This document shows positions 33,106-38,792 of a stretch of DNA of 38,792 nt, piece after piece. The stretch comes from Mycobacterium sp. Root265 (GTDB lineage: Bacteria; Actinomycetota; Actinomycetes; Mycobacteriales; Mycobacteriaceae). Where the stretch lies: assembly GCF_001428895.1 (NCBI RefSeq), contig NZ_LMJA01000018.1, forward strand, positions 38,391-77,182. Direction: 5' to 3'. The notes beneath the pieces are model-generated. The model was not told the origin of the DNA and did not search any database. It was given only the letters and a program-made list of their open reading frames with translations. A program made the position numbers and the translations under genes. How positions within the stretch are numbered: position 1 is the first letter of the stretch; every line of letters starts with the position of its first letter.

Positions 33106-34934
33106 GCGAGCGGAACGGGCTGCTTGGTTTCCGCGCCGCTGTGAGCGCGCATCTCCCGGTCATTGATCCGGCCGGCCCCCCAGCTGAGCGCCGCGATCAG
33201 GATGAGCGAGCACAGCAACACCACCAATGATGCCGCGGTGAACAGCCAGCTCGGTACGTCCAGATTCCGTTCCCGCTGCAGCACACTGATTTCCGCGGTC
33301 AGATCCCGGTTCATCGACTCTTCTGCGGGCAGCTCGGTGGCACCGATGCCCGGGTCGGCGGGCAGGAACACCGGGACCGCGGCCATGGTGCGGCCGTCCT
33401 GAACCCGGATCAGTGTCTTCCAACTGCCCCAGACCGGTATCGGCCGGGTGGTGCGGTAGTGGCCGGGCCCGAGGCGTTCGAGCTTGTCCACGATCAGCCC
33501 GCGCTCGTTGTCGAGGCCGCCCTGCCAGGACAGCATCGAAATCCATTCGGGATCATCGCTGATCAGGTCGGCCGGGGAGATCCGGATGTCGGCGCTCACG
33601 AGTCGTTGCCCAGCGGGGCTGGGTAATTCGGTGAGCGTGATCTGCGCGCCGGCGTTCGGCGGCACCGAGATGTTCAGGCCGTTGCCGACCGCTGCGCCGA
33701 TGGTCAGCACCGTCAGCACCACGACTGCGACGCCGGCGCCGCGCCGGGGCAACGGACGGCCGGTGAGCACGGTGGCGAGTAACCCGCCGCACATGCCCAT
33801 CAGCACGGCCACCGGCACCGAGGTGGCCAGGGCTTCGACCCACATGGCCGCCGGCCACGGGTACATGAAGACCGCGTCGATCCAGAACGACTCCAGCCAC
33901 AAGCCGACCGTGCCGATACCGGCACCGGCGACCGCGCCGAACAGAATGGGGCGCTGCAGAAGTGGTGTCAGGGCCAGTAGTTCGACCACCAGGGCCGGGC
34001 CGAGGTAGAGCGCGAACCAGCTGTAGGGGGCGCCGAGCACCGGGCCGACCGCGACCGCGACGATCCCGCGGATCAACAGTGCGAACAGCACCGCGGCCAG
34101 CGCGGCGCCCCTGCCGAGGGTGATCCGGGCGGCGACCAGCGCCAGCGCGGCGGCGGCGGCGATCAGCATCGGGTGCAGCACCAGCCGGAACTGCTCGATG
34201 CCGAAGTCGTATTCGACGGGGAACACCGACATACCGATGACGAGGCCGCCGAAGGCGAAGTAGCGCAGGATCTTCCGCGGGGCCACCTCGGCGTCGGGGC
34301 CCATCGCGATACGGCCCTCGTGCTCCAGCAGCAGGACGGCGACCAGGGACAGGCCGGCGCCGCCGATCAGCATCAGGTGGGTCGGACCCCAGAGTGTGAC
34401 GTCCTGACCGAAGATGCGGTGCCAGACGTCGTCCAGTGGGAAGCCGATGAGCGCGTACAGACCGCATGCGGCCATCAACACCCCGCCCACGGGCGCATAC
34501 CAGGTTCTGGTGATCTTCAGCGCGGCCGGACCCGGCTTCTCATAGGGCAGGATGATGGCCAGCGATCCGGCGATGAACAGCAGGAACAGCCCGACCAGGA
34601 TGAAGTAGTGCGCCGGGTTGGCCAGCGGACCGGAGTCGCGGCCCTTGCCGATGTGCAGGCTGACATCCCAGATGAAGCCGAACATCGCGCAGATGATGGT
34701 CGAGGTGAACAGCAATGTCGGCAGCGCCACCCAGGGTGGCCGCTTCATCTTCACCCCGACCTTGTTGGCGAGCGTGTCCAGCCAGGTGATCCGCCGCGTG
34801 CGATGCAGGATGCCGATCCACAACAGCCCGGCGGTGATGATGCCGGCGGCGACCGAGACGCCGATGATCTGATCGAGATCCGCGCCGCCACCTTCGGTCC
34901 CCGCCTGCGCCAACACGCTCAACGTGCCTGACAT
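33102..34934 (-). CDS. Large polytopic membrane protein with extracytoplasmic domain
   Basis: A 610-residue protein from ATG 34934 (GTG 34940 is possible). Residues about 15-430 hold some 11-12 spans, with HIGKGRD, DDVWHRIFGQ and LHPMLIAAAAA carrying membrane-edge His residues. Residues about 430-560 form a soluble domain (ISVPPNAGAQITLTELPSPA, then RTTRPIPVWGSWKTLIRVQDGR) with a CopC/YtkA-like beta-sandwich flavour. A last span precedes the polar C-terminus. No family is recognised with certainty. It heads the four-gene operon; a TTAC-N6-GTAA repeat lies about 30 bp upstream. Confidence 0.78.
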   Translation of the reverse strand: MSGTLSVLAQAGTEGGGADLDQIIGVSVAAGIITAGLLWIGILHRTRRITWLDTLANKVGVKMKRPPWVALPTLLFTSTIICAMFGFIWDVSLHIGKGRDSGPLANPAHYFILVGLFLLFIAGSLAIILPYEKPGPAALKITRTWYAPVGGVLMAACGLYALIGFPLDDVWHRIFGQDVTLWGPTHLMLIGGAGLSLVAVLLLEHEGRIAMGPDAEVAPRKILRYFAFGGLVIGMSVFPVEYDFGIEQFRLVLHPMLIAAAAALALVAARITLGRGAALAAVLFALLIRGIVAVAVGPVLGAPYSWFALYLGPALVVELLALTPLLQRPILFGAVAGAGIGTVGLWLESFWIDAVFMYPWPAAMWVEALATSVPVAVLMGMCGGLLATVLTGRPLPRRGAGVAVVVLTVLTIGAAVGNGLNISVPPNAGAQITLTELPSPAGQRLVSADIRISPADLISDDPEWISMLSWQGGLDNERGLIVDKLERLGPGHYRTTRPIPVWGSWKTLIRVQDGRTMAAVPVFLPADPGIGATELPAEESMNRDLTAEISVLQRERNLDVPSWLFTAASLVVLLCSLILIAALSWGAGRINDREMRAHSGAETKQPVPLA

Positions 34935-34962
34935 GCCCACCCCCGTTTACGACCCTGCGGAT

Positions 34963-34976
34963 TTACTGGTCGGTAA
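34963..34976. promoter_or_regulatory. TetR-like inverted repeat in divergent region
   Basis: TTAC-TGGTCG-GTAA has matching 4-bp arms and a partly symmetric centre. It lies between the membrane operon and the papain-like gene. TTACnnnnnnGTAA is a common TetR-type operator form. Assignment by symmetry only. Confidence 0.4.
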
Positions 34977-35021
34977 TGTTGCCAGAAACCGATACCCGAT
35001 ACCAGGGGTACCAGAAGTGGC

Positions 35022-35027
35022 TACCCT
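35022..35027 (+). promoter_or_regulatory. Leaderless -10 box TACCCT for papain-like gene
   Basis: TACCCT lies 8 nt before ATG 35036, supporting that start over the ATG at 34976 in the same frame. Confidence 0.45.
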
Positions 35028-35035
35028 GGACGTCG

Positions 35036-35605
35036 ATGAAGTTCGCCGGTCTGCACCTGCGGCAACGTGACGGCATCAGCTGTGGTCCCTCGGTCGCGGT
35101 GATGGCCACCGCGTTGCTGGCCCCCGACTACGGCACCCCGCTGGCCGGCGCCGGCGCGGCGTCCTGGTTCGACGCCGAGCAGGCACGCGTCCATCACGCG
35201 GTGAACCGGATCTGGCCCCGGCGTCTCGGCATGACGCCCCGCGGCCTGGCGGGCGCCATCAACCGGCACAGCCCGGTCCGATATCGATGGCGGTTGTGCC
35301 GGGGCCTACTGCGCAGAACAGATCCACTCGGCGACGTGCTGGCAGCCGTGCACGACGGCTTTCCGGTCGCGATGCTGGTCGGCGGGTTCATCCCGCGGCA
35401 CTGGGTGCTCTTCGTCGGCGGGCGGGCCGGGGCGGATCAATTGCGTTGTTACGAGCCGACATCGGGGGAGACGCGTCCGGTGGAGGTGGTGCGCGTGCAG
35501 CGCGCCGAGCTGACCGGCCTGGGCTTCCCGCGGCCGTTCGCGTTCGTCCTGCCCGGTCCGGAGCGGCCTTGGCCGCGTTGCGCCTCCCAGCCGGTCGAAC
35601 TATAG
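35036..35605 (+). CDS. Papain-like (C39-like) cysteine peptidase or transferase
   Basis: A 189-residue protein starting MKFAGLHL. Gln10 and Cys16 in LRQRDGISCGPS have the Q-x5-C spacing of papain-like enzymes, and CGPS is typical of C39-like proteins. His122 (IPRHWVLFVGG) is the likely second catalytic residue, followed by an acidic residue in YEPTSGE. There is no signal peptide, so it acts in the cytoplasm or via partners. It could be a peptidase, an amidase or an acyltransferase. An upstream in-frame ATG (34976) adds 20 residues but falls in the operator-like repeat. It lies before, and 52 bp from, the glycosyltransferase gene. Confidence 0.7.
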   Translation: MKFAGLHLRQRDGISCGPSVAVMATALLAPDYGTPLAGAGAASWFDAEQARVHHAVNRIWPRRLGMTPRGLAGAINRHSPVRYRWRLCRGLLRRTDPLGDVLAAVHDGFPVAMLVGGFIPRHWVLFVGGRAGADQLRCYEPTSGETRPVEVVRVQRAELTGLGFPRPFAFVLPGPERPWPRCASQPVEL

Positions 35606-35606
35606 T
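35601..35606 (+). promoter_or_regulatory. -10 box TATAGT for the glycosyltransferase operon
   Basis: TATAGT overlaps the stop codon of the papain-like gene and lies 8 nt before ATG 35615 of a short upstream ORF. Confidence 0.6.
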
Positions 35607-35622
35607 CTGGACACATGTCCAG
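35607..35622. promoter_or_regulatory. Palindromic operator over the transcription start
   Basis: CTGGACA-CA-TGTCCAG is a perfect 7-2-7 palindrome directly after the TATAGT box, covering the expected +1 and the ATG of the upstream ORF. GGACAnnTGTCC is typical of TetR-family operators. No cognate regulator gene is in the window. Confidence 0.7.
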
Positions 35623-35656
35623 TATGCTTGCGCTGCAGTTCAGCGGATTGAGCTGA
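35615..35656 (+). CDS. 13-codon upstream ORF (MSSMLALQFSGLS) before the glycosyltransferase
   Basis: ATG 35615 lies 8 nt after the -10 box, so it may be the 5' end of the transcript. The ORF stops at 35654-35656, one base before GTG 35658 of the glycosyltransferase gene. That gene has only a weak GGATTGAG upstream, so translational coupling is likely. A second in-frame ATG is at 35624. Confidence 0.45.
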   Translation: MSSMLALQFSGLS

Positions 35657-35657
35657 C

Positions 35658-36917
35658 GTGCGTATAGCCCTTCTGTCGTACCGCAGCAAAACTCATTGCG
35701 GTGGGCAGGGTGTCTATGTCCGGTACCTCTCCCAGGGCCTCGCCGAGCTCGGCCACGATGTCGAGGTGTTCTCCGGCCAGCCCTATCCCGACGGGCTGGA
35801 CCCGCGGGTTCGGCTGACCAAGGTGCCGAGTCTGGATCTCTACCGCGATCCCGATCCGTTCCGGGTGCCGCACCCCCGCGAGATCCGGGACCGCATCGAT
35901 CTCCTCGAGCTGGCAACCATGTGGTCGGCCGGATTCCCGGAGCCGAAGACGTTCTGTCTGCGGGTGGCCCGGATCATGGCCGAGCGCGGCAACGAATTCG
36001 ACGTCATCCACGACAACCAGAGCCTGGGCTCGGCGCTGCTGACCATCGCGAAGCGCGGCCTGCCGGTGGTCGCCACCGTGCACCACCCGATCACCCGCGA
36101 CCGGGTGCTCGAGGTGGCCGCCGCCAAGTGGTGGCGCAAGCCGCTGGTGCGGCGCTGGTACGCCTTCGCCGAAACCCAGAAGAAGGTCGCGCGGGCCATC
36201 CCGGAACTGCTGACCGTCTCCTCGACATCGGCCGCCGATATCGCCGAGGACTTCGGGGTGAGCGACGAGCAGTTGCACGTGGTGCCCCTCGGTGTGGACA
36301 CCGAACTGTTCCGGCCCGCTCCCGATCGGGTGCCGGGCCGCATCATCGCGATCGCCAGCGCCGATGTGCCACTCAAGGGCGTGGGCAACCTGCTGCACTC
36401 GGTGGCGCGGCTGCGCGCACACCACAACCTGGATGTGCAACTGGTGTCCAAGCTCGAGCCCAACGGGCCGACCGAGAAGCTGATCGCCGAATTGGGCATC
36501 TCCGATATCGTCAACGTCTCCAGCGGGCTGTCCGACGAAGCGCTCGCCGACCTGCTCGCGTCCGCCGAGATCGCCTGTATACCTTCGCTTTACGAAGGCT
36601 TCTCGTTGCCCGCGGTGGAAGCCATGGCCAGCGGCACCCCGATCGTGGCGAGCCGGGCCGGGGCACTGCCCGAGGTACTCGGCGAAGAGGGCGAATGCGC
36701 ACGCCTGGTGCGGCCCGCCGATGTCGAGGAGTTGACCGGGGTGCTCGGTGAACTGCTGGACTCACCCGCCGAACGGCACCGTCTGGGCGCCGCCGGACGG
36801 CGCCGGGCACTGGATGTATTCAGCTGGGAATCCGTTGCGGCACAGACCGTCACCGTGTACGAGCGGGCCATCGACAGAACCGCCGCCAAGGCGAAGAAAG
36901 GACGGACAGCGTGCTGA
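35658..36917 (+). CDS. Glycosyltransferase family 4
   Basis: A 419-residue GT-B enzyme transferring a sugar from a nucleotide donor. The N-terminal glycine-rich loop is THCGGQGVYVRYLSQGL (12-28). The donor-binding half contains ADVPLKGVGNLL and the E-x7-E motif EGFSLPAVE (Glu313, Glu321). No membrane span is evident. GTG 35658 follows the upstream ORF by 1 nt. The acceptor is unknown; the downstream methyltransferase and toroid protein suggest synthesis of a methylated glycoconjugate, perhaps a glycolipid or terpenoid glycoside. Confidence 0.9.
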   Translation: MRIALLSYRSKTHCGGQGVYVRYLSQGLAELGHDVEVFSGQPYPDGLDPRVRLTKVPSLDLYRDPDPFRVPHPREIRDRIDLLELATMWSAGFPEPKTFCLRVARIMAERGNEFDVIHDNQSLGSALLTIAKRGLPVVATVHHPITRDRVLEVAAAKWWRKPLVRRWYAFAETQKKVARAIPELLTVSSTSAADIAEDFGVSDEQLHVVPLGVDTELFRPAPDRVPGRIIAIASADVPLKGVGNLLHSVARLRAHHNLDVQLVSKLEPNGPTEKLIAELGISDIVNVSSGLSDEALADLLASAEIACIPSLYEGFSLPAVEAMASGTPIVASRAGALPEVLGEEGECARLVRPADVEELTGVLGELLDSPAERHRLGAAGRRRALDVFSWESVAAQTVTVYERAIDRTAAKAKKGRTAC

Positions 36918-37627
36918 CCGTTGACTACGACCGGCTCGGCGTCGGACCCGGCACATCGGTCATCGATGTCGGTTGCGGCGCGGGCAGGCACTCGTTCGAG
37001 GCCTACCGGCGCGGTGCTGACGTCATCGCCTTCGACCAGAGCGTCGAGGATCTCAACGATGTCGACGCCATCCTGACCGCGATGAAAGAGCAGGGCGAAG
37101 CGCCCGCCTCGGCCAGCGCGGAGGCCGTGAAGGGCGACGCCCTGGCCCTGCCCTATGCCGACGGCAGGTTTGACTGCGTCATCGCCTCGGAGATCCTGGA
37201 ACACGTCCCAGCGGACGACGCGGCGATCGCCGAGCTGGTCCGGGTGCTCAAACCCGGTGGTGTGCTGGCCATCACCGTCCCGCGCTGGTTGCCCGAGAAG
37301 GTGTGCTGGCTGCTCTCGGACGAGTATCACGCCAACGAGGGTGGGCACATCCGCATCTACCGTGCCGATGAGCTGCGCGACAAGGTCGTCAGCCACGGTA
37401 TGCGATTCACCCACCGCGAGCACGCGCATTCGCTGCACGCGCCCTTCTGGTGGCTGAAATGTGCGGTCGGAGTGGACAAGCCGAACAATCCCGCGGTGAC
37501 CGCCTATCACAAGCTGCTGGTGTGGGACATGATGAGCCGTCCGTGGCTGACCCGCCAGGCCGAAGCCGTGCTCAACCCGGTGATCGGGAAGAGCGTCGCC
37601 CTCTATTTCGAGAAGCCGACCGCGTAG
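36911..37627 (+). CDS. SAM-dependent class I methyltransferase
   Basis: A 238-residue methyltransferase (Methyltransf_11-like). SAM motif I is VIDVGCGAGRHS (17-28), motif II includes AFDQS (41-45), and motif IV is CVIASEILEHVP. The start at GTG 36911 overlaps the glycosyltransferase stop by 7 bp. Some members in this family methylate sugars or small metabolites; here the substrate is probably the product of the neighbours. Confidence 0.9.
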   Translation: MLTVDYDRLGVGPGTSVIDVGCGAGRHSFEAYRRGADVIAFDQSVEDLNDVDAILTAMKEQGEAPASASAEAVKGDALALPYADGRFDCVIASEILEHVPADDAAIAELVRVLKPGGVLAITVPRWLPEKVCWLLSDEYHANEGGHIRIYRADELRDKVVSHGMRFTHREHAHSLHAPFWWLKCAVGVDKPNNPAVTAYHKLLVWDMMSRPWLTRQAEAVLNPVIGKSVALYFEKPTA

Positions 37628-37632
37628 CCATT

Positions 37633-38697
37633 ATGCGTCGCCACGAGATTCCCGGTGTGTCAGGTGTATTGACGCCGAAGCAGTGCCTGCAAACGGCCCA
37701 GTCGATTGCCGACACCCAGGAATCCGATGGCGCGATCCCGTGGTCGGTCGGCGGTCACACCGACCCGTGGGACCACGTCGAGGACCTGATGGCACTGACG
37801 GTGGCGGGGCTTCTCGAACCGGCCCGCGCCGGATTCGACTGGTGCCGCCGCACGCAACGGGACGACGGTTCCTGGCCGATCCAGCTGCGCAACGGTGTCG
37901 TCGAGGATGCCAATACCGACAGCAACTTCTGCGCCTACATCGCCACCGGGGTGTGGCACCACGTGCTCATCACCGGCGACCGGCGGTTCGCGGTGCAGAT
38001 GTGGCCGACGGTGAGCCGGGCCATCGAACTCGTGCTCAGCATGCAGTTGCCCGGTGGTCAGATCAGCTGGGCCAGAAGCGATGCCGGGATGATGGACGAA
38101 GCCCTGCTGACCGGATGCGCGAGCATCTACCACAGCATCCGGTGCGCGCTGGCACTGGCGAACTACCTGGGCGAGCCTCAGCCGGAGTGGGAAGTGGCTG
38201 TCGGCCAGCTCGGGCACGCGATCGCCGAGCATCCGGAATTGTTCAACGCCAAAGACACCCACGCGATGGAGTGGTACTACCCGGTGCTCGGGGGTGCCAT
38301 CCAGGGTGCGGCGGCACACGCGCGCATCGAATCGCGCTGGGATGACTTCGTGGTCCCCGGCCTGGGTATCCGCTGTGTCGATCACCGTCCGTGGGTGACC
38401 GGTGCGGAGACCTGCGAACTGGTCATGGCACTGGACGCGGTCGGAGACCGTACCCGCGCACTTGAGCAGTTCACCGCCATGCAGCATCTGCGTGAGGTGG
38501 ACGGATCCTATTGGACCGGACTGGTTTTCACCGACGGCAAGCGCTGGCCGGTGGAGCGCACCACCTGGACCGGTGCGGCGATGATCCTGGCCGCCGATGC
38601 GCTGTCCCGAACCACCCCGGCCGGCGGCATCTTCCACGGCGCCGATCTGCCGCGCGGGCTGGAGGGCGAGTTCGACTGCGCCTGCGACCGCGTCTAG
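37633..38697 (+). CDS. Terpenoid-cyclase/prenyltransferase-type alpha-toroid protein
   Basis: A 354-residue protein with QW-like repeats of the squalene-cyclase/prenyltransferase toroid: QESDGAIPW (29-37), QRDDGSW (75-81), QLPGGQISW (138-146) and REVDGSYW near the C-terminus. No DDxD-type terpene-cyclase motif or prenyltransferase zinc ligands can be pointed out, so a non-catalytic or glycoside-processing role is possible. ATG 37633 is 5 nt after the methyltransferase stop. The stop TAG lies exactly at the junction with an IS630-type element, and the last codons are CDCACDRV-like; the C-terminus may be native or altered by the insertion. Confidence 0.78.
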   Translation: MRRHEIPGVSGVLTPKQCLQTAQSIADTQESDGAIPWSVGGHTDPWDHVEDLMALTVAGLLEPARAGFDWCRRTQRDDGSWPIQLRNGVVEDANTDSNFCAYIATGVWHHVLITGDRRFAVQMWPTVSRAIELVLSMQLPGGQISWARSDAGMMDEALLTGCASIYHSIRCALALANYLGEPQPEWEVAVGQLGHAIAEHPELFNAKDTHAMEWYYPVLGGAIQGAAAHARIESRWDDFVVPGLGIRCVDHRPWVTGAETCELVMALDAVGDRTRALEQFTAMQHLREVDGSYWTGLVFTDGKRWPVERTTWTGAAMILAADALSRTTPAGGIFHGADLPRGLEGEFDCACDRV

Positions 38698-38792
38698 TGT
38701 CCTGAGTCATTAATTCGGGTGCAGTAGTTGGCGATGCTGGCCAGGATTTGGTCGGCGGTTTTGGTCCAGACGTAGGGCTTGGGGTTGTCGTT
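38694..38792 (-). CDS. IS630-family transposase, C-terminal fragment
   Basis: Read on the minus strand from the window edge, the frame gives NDNPKPYVWTKTADQILASI, then ANYCTRINDSGH and a TAG stop at 38696-38694. This is the characteristic C-terminus of IS630-family (Tc1/mariner-like) transposases. The rest lies beyond the right edge. The stop codon uses the TA shared with the stop of the preceding plus-strand gene. Confidence 0.88.
   Translation of the reverse strand, partial: NDNPKPYVWTKTADQILASIANYCTRINDSGH
38697..38792. mobile_element. IS630-family insertion sequence, one end
   Basis: The element seems to begin at GTGTCCTGAGTCA (38697 on), directly after TA 38695-38696. IS630-type elements insert at TA, often within CTAG, and duplicate TA; CTAG is found here at 38694-38697. 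Only 96 bp of the element is visible. Confidence 0.75.

Noticed and set aside
34976-35035. 20-residue N-terminal extension of the papain-like protein
   Set aside because: It begins in the operator-like repeat, has no ribosome binding site, and a leaderless box supports ATG 35036.

Overview
The window is high-GC DNA from what looks like a rapidly growing mycobacterium (Mycolicibacterium type). The evidence is a carboxylic acid reductase, maltokinase, F420-type PPOX oxidoreductase, TerC, PucR and cytochrome P450 genes of mycobacterial character, many GTG starts, dense ATGA/GTGA overlaps, and many genes whose start codon lies 6-8 nt after a TANNNT -10 box (leaderless transcription). No tRNA, rRNA, CRISPR or phage genes were seen.

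Region 1 (1-5.5 kb): a damaged methylmalonate-semialdehyde dehydrogenase gene (minus strand, running off the left edge) is divergent from a PucR regulator. The regulator is followed by two tandem, related small membrane proteins and a dienelactone hydrolase. A membrane-anchored GGDEF protein with a degenerate active site faces them. Region 2 (5.6-14.7 kb): SDR, GtrA, Rieske lipoprotein and Thr-rich membrane protein; TerC behind a yybP-ykoY-type Mn2+ riboswitch; MFS transporter; LacI regulator; P450 plus phosphotransferase; DMT transporter. Region 3 (14.9-23.1 kb): carboxylic acid reductase, a small secreted protein, PPOX, and a four-gene ABC importer. Region 4 (23.1-31.3 kb): pyrE, HugZ-like protein, maltokinase, a MarR/ATPase/permease exporter operon, crotonase, SulP transporter, MerR regulator and pncA.

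Region 5 (31.3-38.8 kb) holds the two most interesting loci. The first is a tightly overlapping minus-strand operon: a large polytopic protein, a 49-residue membrane peptide too short for usual ORF cut-offs, a His-rich cupredoxin-like lipoprotein and a second polytopic protein. It looks like an uncharacterised envelope metal or redox system. The second is a papain-like protein followed by a glycosyltransferase, a methyltransferase and a terpenoid-cyclase-like toroid protein. The last three appear to be transcribed from a leaderless promoter covered by a palindromic operator and preceded by a 13-codon upstream ORF. An IS630-family element begins exactly at the stop codon of the last gene and runs off the right edge.

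Other sequence-level signals include a dispersed 19-bp element (GGGCGAGCGNAGCGACGGG, three full copies), a long nested hairpin between the ABC ATPase gene and pyrE, and two leaderless upstream ORFs that end on or next to the start codon of the next gene.
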